64,000 nucleotides of DNA from Bacillus stratosphericus (GTDB taxonomy: Bacteria > Bacillota > Bacilli > Bacillales > Bacillaceae). Location of the stretch: assembly GCF_020524495.1 (NCBI RefSeq), contig NZ_JAIVLB010000008.1, positions 41,006-105,005 of the forward strand, given 5' to 3'. This document shows, piece after piece, positions 34,220-43,989 of the stretch. Within the stretch, counting starts at the first letter, position 1, and each line of letters starts with the position of its first letter. A program made the position numbers and the translations under genes. The notes under the pieces are model-generated. The model did not search any database. It saw nothing but the letters and a program-made list of their open reading frames with translations, and was not told where the DNA came from.

Positions 34220-35432
34220 AACAACGCAAACCATTTGGAAATCACGATTAGAGGAACACGTACAAGAAACAAGAAAATATTTAAAATACATGCTCAATGA
34301 TCATCTTGTCATTGTGCTTATTTTTCTCCTTGCAGGTGGAGCGAGCTGGTATAGCGGTTGGCTTAAACATATCCCAACCCACTTCCCTTCGTATTGGTTG
34401 ATGGCCGTTGTTTTCTCTTTGGTGTTGACGAGCTCTTACGTGAGAACGTTGATTAAAGAGGCAGATTTGGTGTTTTTGCTTCCTTTGGAAGGAAAGATGG
34501 AGCCTTATTTAAAGCAAGCCTTTAACTTTAGCTTCATTTCTCAGCTATTTTCTTTAATTGCTGTATCGATTATCGCACTCCCTTTTTATTCGGCTGTCTC
34601 TTCAGGAGACTTGGTGCTGTACGCCCTTATTTTGGCGCAAATGATTCTGGTAAAGGGTCTGAATACAGCGATTCAGTGGCGGATCACTTATTTTCAAGGA
34701 AAACATGTCAGGTGGCTTGATGCAGCGCTTCGTTTTCTATTGAATACGATTTTAATGTACTCCGTTTTACAGTCAGTCTATGCGATTACAATCGTTTTCT
34801 ATCTTTTATATGCTGTCTATCTTATTTACTTAACAATTGCAGTGAAAAAACAGCCTTTTCAATGGGAATTGCACATTTCTGATGAATTAAAGCGGAAGCA
34901 GCGCTTTTATCGCTTGGCGAATTTATTTACAGATGTGCCTCACTTAAAAAAGCAAGTGAAGAGAAGAGTTTATATGGACTGGCTCTTGCAGTTTGTACCA
35001 TACGAGCAGCGTAAAACTTTTTCTTACATGTATGTGCGGGCGTTTTTACGTTCAAATGACTATATTGGACTTGTGTTTAGGTTAACGGTCTTGTTTGTGC
35101 TCATCATCCTGTATACAGGTGCAGCAGATTGGGTGGGCGCTTTACTTGTGTTGTTCACAGTATTTATCACAGGTGTACAGCTTGTTCCATTAACGAAACA
35201 CTTTGCTCATCTTTCGTTACAGTCACTTTATCCAGTCTCAAAGCAAGAAAACGATCGAAGCTTTTTTGTTCTCGTCCGTAATGTGCTCATCATTCAATCA
35301 ATTCTGCTTAGCTGTGCGCTTTTGCCAGCAGGAGGATGGAAGGGAAGTGGACTTGCTCTTCTCATTTCATTGGCATTTGTGCTTGTCCTATTCAAACCTT
35401 ACGTACAAAGTCGATTAAAAAAGATGAGATAA
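34212..35432 (+). CDS. ecsB: ABC transporter membrane subunit EcsB
   Basis: 406 residues with about eight to ten membrane helices in two clusters (about 35-200 and 280-400) and a basic cytoplasmic middle loop (KRKQRFYRLANLF... KKQVKRRVYMDW). It is the permease partner of EcsA, translationally coupled by an 8-nt overlap. The substrate of Ecs is not known. The third gene of the B. subtilis operon, ecsC, follows only as a remnant. Confidence 0.93.
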   Translation: MSKTTQTIWKSRLEEHVQETRKYLKYMLNDHLVIVLIFLLAGGASWYSGWLKHIPTHFPSYWLMAVVFSLVLTSSYVRTLIKEADLVFLLPLEGKMEPYLKQAFNFSFISQLFSLIAVSIIALPFYSAVSSGDLVLYALILAQMILVKGLNTAIQWRITYFQGKHVRWLDAALRFLLNTILMYSVLQSVYAITIVFYLLYAVYLIYLTIAVKKQPFQWELHISDELKRKQRFYRLANLFTDVPHLKKQVKRRVYMDWLLQFVPYEQRKTFSYMYVRAFLRSNDYIGLVFRLTVLFVLIILYTGAADWVGALLVLFTVFITGVQLVPLTKHFAHLSLQSLYPVSKQENDRSFFVLVRNVLIIQSILLSCALLPAGGWKGSGLALLISLAFVLVLFKPYVQSRLKKMR

Positions 35433-35485
35433 GTGGAGATATGTTTTTGACAGCGAACGTATGATGACATCAAGGAGGGGACCGG

Positions 35486-35700
35486 ATGAATGCAGCTGAA
35501 CGGGAGTTGTTTAAAGAGGTCATTCTTTTTCAAACGCATTTTTAAGAAAACCTCCAAAGCTTGAGCGGTTTTCAAAAGGAGTTCAGCACAATTGAATCGC
35601 CTAATCCCTGCCAGGTTTTATTAAGTCATCACAAGTGCAGTAAAAACAATGGTCGAAATCCACGGTAGTTGTTATACATTCACTTCATTTTTAGTGATCG
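35486..35700 (+). pseudogene. ecsC: Decayed ecsC
   Basis: An intact ribosome site (AAGGAGGGGACCGG) and ATG at 35486 begin MNAAERELFKEVILFQTHF and stop after 19 codons. The next frame continues LRKPPKLERFSKGVQH, and after another shift LNRLIPARFY-stop-VITSAVKTMVEIHG, which follows the N-terminal pattern of EcsC (K.PSL....SK.VQ.K.N.LIP.K....VT.A.K.M). The remaining about 160 codons are missing. EcsC is the least understood Ecs component; its loss here shows it is dispensable for this strain. Confidence 0.7.
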
Positions 35701-35765
35701 ATCGTAGAGCGAAATGAGCTGGCAACCACGTGTTTCGCTTAAGGGTGTTGAAAGAAATGAAATAA

Positions 35766-35792
35766 AAAAGCCGCTTTCGTTAGCGGATTTTT
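35766..35792. terminator. Bidirectional terminator between ecsC remnant and yhaA
   Basis: CCGCT (35771-35775) / AGCGG (35782-35786) with A and T tracts on either side; the yhaA stop codon (35782-35780) is at the loop edge. Confidence 0.8.
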
Positions 35793-36976
35793 TCATTCAT
35801 CGTAGGAAAGGACGGCATGTGCCAGTACCTTTGCGGCGACGGGCATTGCTTTTCGTTAATATCAAATTTCGGATGATGATGTGGATATACATCCTGGCTG
35901 TTTTCTGGCATGGCTCCTGTGTAGAAAAAGGTACCAGGGACATGCTGAAGGTAATAAGCAAAATCTTCTCCGCCCATTTGTGTTTCCGCTTCTTTTACTT
36001 CTGTGACACCCTCAGTCTGTTTCGCTATTTCAGCGATGTATTCAGTTGGTTTAGGGTGGTTTTGGACAGCTGGATATCCTCGGATATATTCATATGTGTA
36101 GGAAGCATCATGCATGTGGCAAACCCCTTTCACCACCTGTTCAATTTCACGTTCAATGATATGTCTTGCACTTTCTTCAAAGGATCGTGCAGTACCGGTT
36201 AACACAGCTGAATCGGCAATAACATTAAAGGCATTTTCAGCTACAAAACCTCCAACTGATACAACAGCAGAATCAATTGGATTGACTTTACGGGCGACGA
36301 CTTGCTGCAAGCTTGCAACAATTTGTGAACCGATGAGTACGGCATCTTTCGTTAGGTGAGGCTGGGCGCCGTGTCCGCCTTTTCCTTGGATCTGAATAGA
36401 GAAACGGTCTGCGGCGGCCATGAAGTTCCCGCTTTTATAAAGAACCGTGCCACAAGGCTCTGACGACCAAAGGTGAGTGCCAAATATGACATCAACTCCG
36501 TTTAAACAGCCGTCTTCAATCATCGGCTTTGCACCGCCTGGGGCATATTCTTCAGCATGCTGATGAATGAAGACAATTTTTCCTTTTAATTGATCCCGAT
36601 GCGCATGTAAAATTTTCGCTAATACAAGAAGCGTCGCTGTATGCCCATCGTGACCGCATGCGTGCATCACACCAGGCTTTGTCGAACGATAAGTCACCTC
36701 CTTTTCATCCTCAATGGGAAGCGCATCAAAGTCAGCTCTGAGGGCAATGGTTGGCCCCGGTGCAGCACTTTCAATAAAGGCGAGGACACCATGACCACCT
36801 ACTTGAGTGTGTGTCGGTATATGTAATGTGTCATAGTAGTTTGAGATAAAAGCGGCGGTTTCTTCTTCCTGAAAAGAAAGTTCTGGATTCATATGGAGAT
36901 GGCGTCTAATTTCAACCATTTCCTCATAATGTTCATCAAGACGTTCATTGATGCTTTTTAAAGTGGATATTGTCAT
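35780..36976 (-). CDS. yhaA: M20D-family amidohydrolase/peptidase YhaA
   Basis: 398 residues from the ATG ending 36976 (MTISTLKSINERLDEHY); AAGGAGG is 11 nt upstream, and a farther in-frame ATG coincides with that site. M20 metal ligands: HACGHDGH (about 107-114), HQHAEE, GGEDFAYYLQHVPGTFF. The dimerisation domain is about 190-305. The family cleaves N-acyl or amide bonds of modified amino acids (hippurate, indole-acetyl conjugates, N-acetyl-diaminopimelate). Substrate not determinable from sequence. Confidence 0.9.
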   Translation of the reverse strand: MTISTLKSINERLDEHYEEMVEIRRHLHMNPELSFQEEETAAFISNYYDTLHIPTHTQVGGHGVLAFIESAAPGPTIALRADFDALPIEDEKEVTYRSTKPGVMHACGHDGHTATLLVLAKILHAHRDQLKGKIVFIHQHAEEYAPGGAKPMIEDGCLNGVDVIFGTHLWSSEPCGTVLYKSGNFMAAADRFSIQIQGKGGHGAQPHLTKDAVLIGSQIVASLQQVVARKVNPIDSAVVSVGGFVAENAFNVIADSAVLTGTARSFEESARHIIEREIEQVVKGVCHMHDASYTYEYIRGYPAVQNHPKPTEYIAEIAKQTEGVTEVKEAETQMGGEDFAYYLQHVPGTFFYTGAMPENSQDVYPHHHPKFDINEKQCPSPQRYWHMPSFPTMNEKIR

Positions 36977-37117
36977 TGAACCGAAAACCTCCTTCATGCT
37001 CTTTTATTGATTGTATGGTAATTGTTAGAATCTTTCAACAGAAGAGGACTTCCGTTCAACATAAAAGGTCATTTTACATAAAAGTCGAAGGTTGGAAACT
37101 CTGGAAAAGGGGGGGAC

Positions 37118-37402
37118 GTGGCGTTGGGAAGCTGTCCAAGTTGTTCAAAAGCATTTTCTTTCGTCGAAAAGTTTCATTTATCTCATACGAAAATGATGAT
37201 GTGTCCAAGCTGTCAGCACCAAATCAAGGAAACGTTTGTCTCAAAGATGAGCTTTTTCATGCTCTGCTTTATTCCGCTGTTGGTGATGCTTCTTCAGTTG
37301 AAAGGCGCTTCACCTATGTTGAAGTGGCCGATCTTATTAGGGTGGATATTGCTGAATTTCTATGTGTTTCAGCCTATTATTCATCGGTACGAGCTAAAAT
37401 GA
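37118..37402 (+). CDS. Zinc-ribbon, two-helix membrane protein
   Basis: 94 residues from a GTG start with AAAAGGGGGGGAC upstream. CPSC (6-9) and CPSC (29-32), 20 residues apart, form a zinc ribbon of the CxxC-20-CxxC type seen in short Firmicute proteins, followed by two membrane helices (about 44-60, 68-85). Function is unknown. A TTG two codons later is an alternative start. Has its own terminator. Confidence 0.75.
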   Translation: MALGSCPSCSKAFSFVEKFHLSHTKMMMCPSCQHQIKETFVSKMSFFMLCFIPLLVMLLQLKGASPMLKWPILLGWILLNFYVFQPIIHRYELK

Positions 37403-37420
37403 AGACGGTTAAAAGAAGAG

Positions 37421-37442
37421 AGCCCAGCTAATGGGCTTTTTT
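37421..37442 (+). terminator. Terminator of the zinc-ribbon gene
   Basis: AGCCCA (37421-37426) / TGGGCT (37432-37437) followed by T. Confidence 0.85.
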
Positions 37443-37445
37443 CAT

Positions 37446-37474
37446 GAAAAAAGAAGTGCTGCAAGCAACACTTC
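37446..37474 (-). terminator. Terminator of hmoB
   Basis: Minus strand GAAGTGTTG (37474-37466) / CAGCACTTC (37461-37453) followed by T. Confidence 0.85.
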
Positions 37475-37475
37475 C

Positions 37476-37961
37476 TTAATTGTCTGTGGCAGCATGGTAG
37501 GATGTCAGATAGGCAGGACGAGAGAAGATAGAGCCTGTATCTTCGTGTGGCTGAAAGAATGCCTCTGATGCTTGAAAGTCTTGAAATAACTCCTCTGATT
37601 TCCAAATCGTCAAAATGAGATAGACCTCTTCATCTTTTTGGGGTCTTAGGACACGAAGTGACTGAAAGCCACGCTGATGTTCTGAAATGTTTGTTTTTTT
37701 CTGGAATGTGGATTCAAAAAGGGGTCTGCTTTCAAGCTTTACGGGGATATGATTTAAGGTGACGAAGCCAGATTGGACGAGCTCGCCTTTCGCGTAAATC
37801 ACATCATATGCATGAGGAGCTTTAAAGACAGTATCGCCCTCTGTTTCATGACACAGAGCAGCTTGTTCTTTCCCAACCATATACAGCAGATTTTCCTGTT
37901 GATGTTTTTTTGCGATTTTGTGCAAAAAGTCTGCTGTTCCATATGTTATATAGACATTCAT
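37476..37961 (-). CDS. hmoB: Heme-degrading monooxygenase HmoB
   Basis: 161 residues. N-terminal variable part (MNVYITYGTADFLHKIAKKH) and a C-terminal ABM ferredoxin-like domain (about 65-155: FQSLRVLRPQKDEEVYLILT, WKSEELFQDFQASEAF). HmoB (YhgC) of B. subtilis cleaves heme to biliverdin-like product and iron. It lies beside pbpF and the heme-synthesis operon, so synthesis and turnover genes are neighbours. Ribosome site GGAGGCGG. Confidence 0.88.
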   Translation of the reverse strand: MNVYITYGTADFLHKIAKKHQQENLLYMVGKEQAALCHETEGDTVFKAPHAYDVIYAKGELVQSGFVTLNHIPVKLESRPLFESTFQKKTNISEHQRGFQSLRVLRPQKDEEVYLILTIWKSEELFQDFQASEAFFQPHEDTGSIFSRPAYLTSYHAATDN

Positions 37962-38088
37962 CTAAACCGCCTCCTGCTTGATAGTATAACAAAAGAATGA
38001 TATATAATTCTTTGGTAGTCAATCCATAAAACATATTATGAAGCAATACATCCCATACTAATCGTATAAAGGAATGAGGTGCCCTAAT

Positions 38089-40224
38089 TTGAAAAAAAAG
38101 AAGATAATCATTCCATTAGTCATTGTAGGAAGTACACTTGTACTCTCATTTATTGGCTATCTGACCATTTTATTTTTAGGACATTATGTCATAGATGAGA
38201 AGAAGCTTGTTTTTCATGCTTCCTCAAAAATCATTGATCAGAATGGAAAAGAACTCACAAGTATGTATTCAGAAAATCGAGATCCTGTGTCATTGAAGGA
38301 GGTACCTGATAAAGTAGCAAAGGCGTTTGTTGCTGTAGAAGACAAGCGTTTTTACGAGCACCATGGTATTGATGCACAATCTATTTCAAGGGCGGTTTAT
38401 CGAGATATATTAGCTGGAGGAAAGGTAGAGGGCGGTAGCACGATTACCCAGCAACTCGCAAAAAACATTTTTCTTACAAACGATAAAACCTTTCTTCGAA
38501 AAACAAAAGAAGTCATTATTGCTATTAATTTAGAAAGAGATTATTCAAAAGATAAATTGCTTGAGATGTATTTGAATCAGCTTTACTTCGGCCATGGGGT
38601 CTATGGTATTCAGGCAGCGTCCAATTATTATTTTAATAAAGATGTCAAAGATTTAACTGTTAGCGAGGGTGCTACACTTGCCGCTATGCCAAAGGCACCT
38701 TCTACTTACTCGCCTGTTTTGCACCCTGATAAAAATAAACAAAGGCGAGATACGATACTGAATTTAATGAATGAGCAAGGCTATTTGTCGTCAACAGAGA
38801 CGATTGAAGCGAAAGGCCGAACACTAGGTCTCCATTTAAAAAAGAAATCAGAAACGCCGTGGATGGACAGTTATGTAGATCTCATCATTAAAGAAGCAGA
38901 ATCAGAGTATGCCATTTCACATGAGCAGTTACTCCAAGGCGGCTATACGATTACTGTACCGATCGATATGAACTTGCAAAAAGTCGCCTATGATGCGATG
39001 AAAAACAACCGTTATTTCCCGGGAAAAAGCGGTTCACCGGAAAGTAGCGCCGTGTTTATTGACAACGCGTCTGGAGGAGTAAAAGCAGCCATTGGAGGAC
39101 GAGATTATCAGGCAAGAGGCTATAACAGGGTAACGGCTTTGAGACAGCCTGGGTCTGTTTTTAAGCCGATTGCTGTTTATGGTCCGGCGTTGCAGGAAAA
39201 AAAGTTTAGACCTTATTCACTGCTTGAAGACAAAGAAAAAAACTATGATGGCTATTTACCAAAGAATTACGATGGACAGTATGAAGGTCAAGTCACGATG
39301 GTGGATGCCCTGATGAAAAGTAAAAATACAGCTGCTGTATGGACGTTAAGTCAGCTTGGCATTGACACTTCAAAATCATATCTTGAAAAAATGGGGATTG
39401 ATATTTCGGATAAAGGACTTGCCATGGCACTTGGCGGCTTAGAAAATGGAGTCTCTCCTTTGCAGATCGCTGGAGCCTTTCATACATTTGCAAATGAAGG
39501 TGTCTATAAAAAGCCCTTCTTCATTGAGAAAATCACCAATGGTGAAGGGGAAACCGTTAAGAAGAATCGGAACAAACAAGAGCGAGTGTTTAGTGTGCAA
39601 AACGCTTGGTATATGACGAGAATGCTACAGCAAGTCGTCAAAGGCGGGACAGCTCAGAGCGGTTCATATGCTGGAGATCTTGCGGGCAAAACAGGAACGA
39701 CAACCTATTCAGGTGTGAAAGGTGCAACGAAAGATGCTTGGTTTGCTGGTTATACTCCTAGTACAACGGGTGCGATTTGGATGGGGTATGACAAAACCGA
39801 TAACAGTCACTATTTAACTGGCGGCAGTCATTATCCAGTCCAGATGTTTAAAGATATTTTAACGATAGCCCAAATCACGAATGAAACATTTGATAAGCCA
39901 GAGGGAATCAAGGAACTTCAATCACCCATCCGTTTAGAAGGGTTGTCAGGATTTGAAGCCCGCTATACATTTAAAATAAAAGAATTGTTTATATTGGAGC
40001 TGTCTTGGGATGAGCAAGAGGATCAACGGGTTGAATATCGTATTTATGAAAAGAGAAACGGAAGTGAGACCTTGATTGACTCGGTCACAGGCACAAACAG
40101 TTACACAATGCCGTATGCCAATGTGTTTTCAGATGTGCAGTATAAGGTCGTCCCATACAATACCCAGACAAAAGAAGAAGGCGAAGGCAGTTCTTATGTC
40201 AAGCCAGAGGCTTTTGGACGTTAA
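38089..40224 (+). CDS. pbpF: Class A penicillin-binding protein (PBP2C)
   Basis: 711 residues from the TTG at 38089 (MKKKKIIIPLVIVG), preceded by GAGGTG at 8 nt; the ATG at 38074 overlaps that site. An N-terminal membrane anchor (about 7-32) is followed by a glycosyltransferase domain (EDKRFYEHHGID, GGSTITQQLAKN), a transpeptidase domain (catalytic SVFKP about residue 360, SKN, KTGTT) and an FN3-like C-terminus (about 610-700). In B. subtilis PbpF is made during growth and in the forespore and helps spore peptidoglycan synthesis. Confidence 0.93.
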   Translation: MKKKKIIIPLVIVGSTLVLSFIGYLTILFLGHYVIDEKKLVFHASSKIIDQNGKELTSMYSENRDPVSLKEVPDKVAKAFVAVEDKRFYEHHGIDAQSISRAVYRDILAGGKVEGGSTITQQLAKNIFLTNDKTFLRKTKEVIIAINLERDYSKDKLLEMYLNQLYFGHGVYGIQAASNYYFNKDVKDLTVSEGATLAAMPKAPSTYSPVLHPDKNKQRRDTILNLMNEQGYLSSTETIEAKGRTLGLHLKKKSETPWMDSYVDLIIKEAESEYAISHEQLLQGGYTITVPIDMNLQKVAYDAMKNNRYFPGKSGSPESSAVFIDNASGGVKAAIGGRDYQARGYNRVTALRQPGSVFKPIAVYGPALQEKKFRPYSLLEDKEKNYDGYLPKNYDGQYEGQVTMVDALMKSKNTAAVWTLSQLGIDTSKSYLEKMGIDISDKGLAMALGGLENGVSPLQIAGAFHTFANEGVYKKPFFIEKITNGEGETVKKNRNKQERVFSVQNAWYMTRMLQQVVKGGTAQSGSYAGDLAGKTGTTTYSGVKGATKDAWFAGYTPSTTGAIWMGYDKTDNSHYLTGGSHYPVQMFKDILTIAQITNETFDKPEGIKELQSPIRLEGLSGFEARYTFKIKELFILELSWDEQEDQRVEYRIYEKRNGSETLIDSVTGTNSYTMPYANVFSDVQYKVVPYNTQTKEEGEGSSYVKPEAFGR

Positions 40225-40261
40225 TATTCGGCGATTTTTTGAACATTGAGCCGCTTTAGTG

Positions 40262-40288
40262 TACCGTGCCTTGAAAAAACGGTATAGT
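40262..40288 (+). promoter_or_regulatory. Inverted repeat at the likely hemE promoter
   Basis: TACCGT (40262-40267) and ACGGTA (40279-40284) flank 11 nt, and TATAGT (40283-40288) fits a -10 box 60 nt before the hemE start. The matching -35 is poor, as expected if an activator or repressor acts here. The protein that might bind is unknown. Confidence 0.4.
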
Positions 40289-40348
40289 GAAAGCATTGTT
40301 TGAGCCTTATACAAAGAGAGTGTGAGGCGAAAGGTGGAATGAAAGGTA

Positions 40349-41407
40349 ATGGGAAAAACGAAGGCTTTTAATGACACGTTCTTAAAGGCGTGCAAAGGGG
40401 AAAAAACAGACCATGTGCCTGTTTGGTACATGAGACAGGCAGGACGCTCGCAGCCAGAATATCGTGCCCTTAAAGAAAAATACGGGCTATTTGAAATCAC
40501 GCATCAGCCAGAGCTGTGTGCTTATGTAACAAGACTTCCAGTAGAACAATATGGTGTAGATGCCGCTATTTTATATAAAGATATTATGACCCCACTCCCG
40601 TCTATTGGAGTGGACGTTGAAATTAAAAATGGTATTGGACCTGTGATTGATTCACACATTCGGACAAAAACAGATATAGAACGTCTCGGGGAGCTTCATC
40701 CTGAAGAAGATTTGCCATATGTCCTTGAGACAATCAAGCTTTTAACGAAGGAGCAGCTGAATGTTCCGCTCATAGGTTTTGCCGGTGCACCATTTACGAT
40801 GGCAAGCTATATGATTGAGGGTGGTCCATCTAAAAATTATCATAAAACGAAGGCACTCATGTACAGTGATCCAGAGACATGGATGCGGTTAATGAACAAA
40901 TTAACTGATATGACCATCACGTACATTCGGGCACAGGTGAAAGCAGGAGTTAGTGCATTTCAAATCTTCGACTCTTGGGTTGGGACTTTAAATGCAGCAG
41001 ACTATCGAACATTTATTAAGCCGGTCATACAGCGTATTTTCACAGAGCTTAAATCTGAAAATGTGCCCATGATCATGTACGGAGTTGGCGCGAGTCATTT
41101 AGCGAAAGATTGGCATGACCTGCCGCTTGATGTCGTTGGACTTGATTGGCGCATGAGTGTAGACGAAGCGAGAAAAGAAGGTTTAACGAAAACGTTACAA
41201 GGAAACCTTGATCCAACCATCTTACTTTCCCCTTGGGAAGTAATTGAAGAAAGAGTAAAAGACATCTTGAATCAAGGGATGAAATCAGATCACTTTATCT
41301 TTAACTTAGGTCATGGAGTATTTCCTGATGTTTCACCAGAAACGTTAAAGAAGCTAACGGATTTTATCCACGACTATTCTGCTAAACAGAAAAAACTATC
41401 CATCTAA
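40349..41407 (+). CDS. hemE: Uroporphyrinogen decarboxylase
   Basis: 352 residues. Signature [16 protein letters not shown] (about 23-38) carries the substrate-binding Arg; [16 protein letters not shown] and FDSWVG follow. It removes four carboxyl groups from uroporphyrinogen III to give coproporphyrinogen III. First gene of the compact operon hemE-hemH-hemY (gaps of 32 and 23 nt). Ribosome site GGTGGAATGAAAGG. Confidence 0.96.
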   Translation: MGKTKAFNDTFLKACKGEKTDHVPVWYMRQAGRSQPEYRALKEKYGLFEITHQPELCAYVTRLPVEQYGVDAAILYKDIMTPLPSIGVDVEIKNGIGPVIDSHIRTKTDIERLGELHPEEDLPYVLETIKLLTKEQLNVPLIGFAGAPFTMASYMIEGGPSKNYHKTKALMYSDPETWMRLMNKLTDMTITYIRAQVKAGVSAFQIFDSWVGTLNAADYRTFIKPVIQRIFTELKSENVPMIMYGVGASHLAKDWHDLPLDVVGLDWRMSVDEARKEGLTKTLQGNLDPTILLSPWEVIEERVKDILNQGMKSDHFIFNLGHGVFPDVSPETLKKLTDFIHDYSAKQKKLSI

Positions 41408-41439
41408 ACTATTTCAAATGATCTGAAGGAGTGTTGGTT

Positions 41440-42378
41440 GTGGAGAAAAAGAAAATGGGACTTCTTGTCATGGCCTATGGCACCCCATATAAAGAAGAAG
41501 ACATTGACCGTTACTATACACATATTCGTAGAGGCAGAAAGCCAGAGCCAGAGATGCTGCAAGATTTAAAGGATCGTTACAAGGCAATCGGCGGTATTTC
41601 ACCTTTATCAAAAATTACAGAACAGCAGGCAAATGGCTTGTGTGATCATTTGAATAACATCCAAGAAGACATTGAATTTCATGTCTATATTGGGTTAAAA
41701 CATATTGAGCCATTTATTGAGGATGCGGTTGCTAAGATGCACCAAGATGGTATTACAGAAGCTGTGAGTATTGTTCTTGCGCCGCACTTCTCCACATTTA
41801 GTGTGAAATCTTATAACAAACGTGCGCAAGATGAGGCAGATAAGCTTGGCAATCTGAAGATCACTTCTGTTGAAAGCTGGTATGATGAGCCGAAGTTTGT
41901 GGATTACTGGGTGAAGCAAGTGAAAGATACGTATGCATCCATGAGTCAAGAAGAAAGAGAATCGGCAGTGCTGATTGTCTCTGCACATAGCCTTCCTGAA
42001 AAAATTATTGCGGCAGGAGACCCATACCCTGATCAGCTCACGCAATCTGCAAAGATGATTGCAGAGGGAGCGGAAATTGAACATTATGAAATTGGCTGGC
42101 AAAGTGAAGGGAATACGCCTGATCCATGGCTTGGGCCAGACGTGCAAGACTTAACGCGAGATCTATTTGAACAAAAAGGCTATAAAACGTTCGTATATGT
42201 GCCTGTTGGGTTTGTAGCTGATCATCTTGAAGTGTTATATGACAACGATTTTGAATGTAAAGTCGTGACAGATGAAATAGGTGCAGTCTACTATCGTCCA
42301 GAAATGCCTAATGCGAAGCCAGCATTTATTGATGCGCTCGCCACAGTCGTTTTAAAGAAGCTTGACGAAAACAAGTAA
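41440..42378 (+). CDS. hemH: Coproporphyrin III ferrochelatase
   Basis: 312 residues from the GTG at 41440 ([17 protein letters not shown]), with GAAGGAG 8 nt upstream; an earlier GTG at 41431 lies on that site. Catalytic His in [13 protein letters not shown] VSAHSLPEK (about 181-189) and the acidic ligand in [14 protein letters not shown]. In Firmicutes this enzyme (CpfC) inserts Fe2+ into coproporphyrin III, the step after HemY. Second gene of the operon. Confidence 0.95.
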   Translation: MEKKKMGLLVMAYGTPYKEEDIDRYYTHIRRGRKPEPEMLQDLKDRYKAIGGISPLSKITEQQANGLCDHLNNIQEDIEFHVYIGLKHIEPFIEDAVAKMHQDGITEAVSIVLAPHFSTFSVKSYNKRAQDEADKLGNLKITSVESWYDEPKFVDYWVKQVKDTYASMSQEERESAVLIVSAHSLPEKIIAAGDPYPDQLTQSAKMIAEGAEIEHYEIGWQSEGNTPDPWLGPDVQDLTRDLFEQKGYKTFVYVPVGFVADHLEVLYDNDFECKVVTDEIGAVYYRPEMPNAKPAFIDALATVVLKKLDENK

Positions 42379-42401
42379 TCATATAAAAAGAAGGCGATCC
42401 T

Positions 42402-43814
42402 ATGCATGACAATCAAAAACACCTTGTCATCATTGGCGGTGGCATCACTGGTTTGGCCGCCGCCTTCTATTTGGAAAAAGAAGCCGAGGAAAAAGGCCTT
42501 CCTATCCGAATATCTCTTATTGAAGCGAGTCCAAGGCTAGGTGGAAAAATACAAACTTTATATAAAGATGGCTACATCATTGAACGCGGACCCGATTCAT
42601 TTTTAGAAAGGAAGGTCAGCGGACAGCAGCTAGCAAAAGATGTCGGTCTGTCCGATCAGCTTGTCAATAATGAAACAGGACAAGCGTATGTATTAGTCAA
42701 TGAAACACTCCATCCGATGCCAAAGGGTGCTGTCATGGGAATTCCAACTCAAATCAGTCCTTTCATTACAACTGGTCTTTTTTCAGTTGCAGGAAAAGCA
42801 AGAGCGGCGATGGATTTCGTTTTGCCAAAAAGCAAGCAGACAGAAGATCAGTCGCTTGGTGAATTTTTTAGGAGACGTGTGGGCGATGAAGTGGTCGATA
42901 ATTTAATCGAACCTCTACTATCAGGCATTTACGCAGGTGACATAGATCGTCTTAGCTTAATGTCCACATTCCCCCAATTTTATCAAACGGAACAAAAGCA
43001 TCGCAGTTTGATTCTAGGGATGAAAAAGTCACAGCAGCATGCGAAAGCGCAGCAAGTGACAGCGAAAAAGCAAGGACAGTTTCAAACGATCAATCAAGGG
43101 CTGCAAGCGCTTGTTGAAGCGGTAGAAAGCAAGCTCAAGCTGACGACAATTTATAAAGGAACAAAAGTCACACAGATCGAAAAAACAGATGGAGGCTATG
43201 GCATTCAATTAGACAGCGGTCAAACGCTTTTTGCAGATTCAGCCATTGTCACTACTCCCCATCAATCGTTCTATTCCATGTTTCCAAAAGAAGCAGGGCT
43301 TGGGTACTTGCATGACATGACATCGACCTCTGTTGCAACGGTTGCACTCGGTTTTAAAGAAGAGGATGTTCATAATGAATATGATGGCACAGGGTTTGTC
43401 ATCTCAAGAAACAGTGATTTCTCCATTACAGCCTGTACGTGGACGAACAAAAAATGGCCGCATACAGCACCTAAAGGAAAAACGGTATTGCGTGCGTATG
43501 TAGGAAAAGCTGGTGACGAATCGATTGTCGAGCAGTCAGATAGTCAAATCGTCAGCATCGTGCTGGAAGATTTGAAGAAAATAATGGATATTAAAGCAGA
43601 TCCAGAACTGACGACAGTGACTCGCTGGAAGACGAGCATGCCGCAATATTACGTCGGTCATCAAAAACAGATTTCGAACATGCGTGAAAGGTTTAAGCAA
43701 TCATATCCTGGTATTTATATCACAGGTGCTGCTTTTGAAGGTGTTGGTATCCCTGATTGTATTGATCAAGGAAAAGCCGCCATCAAAGAGGCTGTATCTT
43801 ATCTATTCTCCTAA
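42402..43814 (+). CDS. hemY: Coproporphyrinogen III oxidase (HemY/CgoX)
   Basis: 470 residues, FAD-dependent. N-terminal Rossmann GGGITGLAAAFYLE (about 11-24), ERGPDSFL, and the C-terminal FAD motif GAAFEGVGIPDCIDQG. It oxidises coproporphyrinogen III to coproporphyrin III in the coproporphyrin-dependent heme route, matching hemE and hemH upstream; the final decarboxylase (hemQ) is not in this window. Its terminator follows the stop. Confidence 0.95.
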   Translation: MHDNQKHLVIIGGGITGLAAAFYLEKEAEEKGLPIRISLIEASPRLGGKIQTLYKDGYIIERGPDSFLERKVSGQQLAKDVGLSDQLVNNETGQAYVLVNETLHPMPKGAVMGIPTQISPFITTGLFSVAGKARAAMDFVLPKSKQTEDQSLGEFFRRRVGDEVVDNLIEPLLSGIYAGDIDRLSLMSTFPQFYQTEQKHRSLILGMKKSQQHAKAQQVTAKKQGQFQTINQGLQALVEAVESKLKLTTIYKGTKVTQIEKTDGGYGIQLDSGQTLFADSAIVTTPHQSFYSMFPKEAGLGYLHDMTSTSVATVALGFKEEDVHNEYDGTGFVISRNSDFSITACTWTNKKWPHTAPKGKTVLRAYVGKAGDESIVEQSDSQIVSIVLEDLKKIMDIKADPELTTVTRWKTSMPQYYVGHQKQISNMRERFKQSYPGIYITGAAFEGVGIPDCIDQGKAAIKEAVSYLFS

Positions 43815-43819
43815 ATATC

Positions 43820-43852
43820 AACTCCCTTTGTGTCATAGAAAGGGAGTTTTTT
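43820..43852 (+). terminator. Terminator of the hemEHY operon
   Basis: AACTCCCTTT (43820-43829) / AAAGGGAGTT (43839-43848) followed by T. Confidence 0.92.
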
Positions 43853-43905
43853 ATGTTCGGTAAGTTTAGAAAAGAGATGTGAATAAATAAAAGTGAACAA
43901 AGTAG

Positions 43906-43975
43906 TTGCATCTGAGGAAAGGGATGTGGTATATTACATTCTGTACTTAATGACCAAAATGTTCAAATAGTCATT
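43906..43975 (+). promoter_or_regulatory. yhgD promoter with operator 1
   Basis: TTGCAT (43906-43911), 18-nt spacer, TATATT (43930-43935), then an inverted repeat AATGAC (43949-43954) / GTCATT (43970-43975) over the likely start of transcription. The same element recurs before yhgE, so it is the probable YhgD operator and implies autorepression. Confidence 0.65.
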
Positions 43976-43989
43976 TCAGGAGTGAGATC

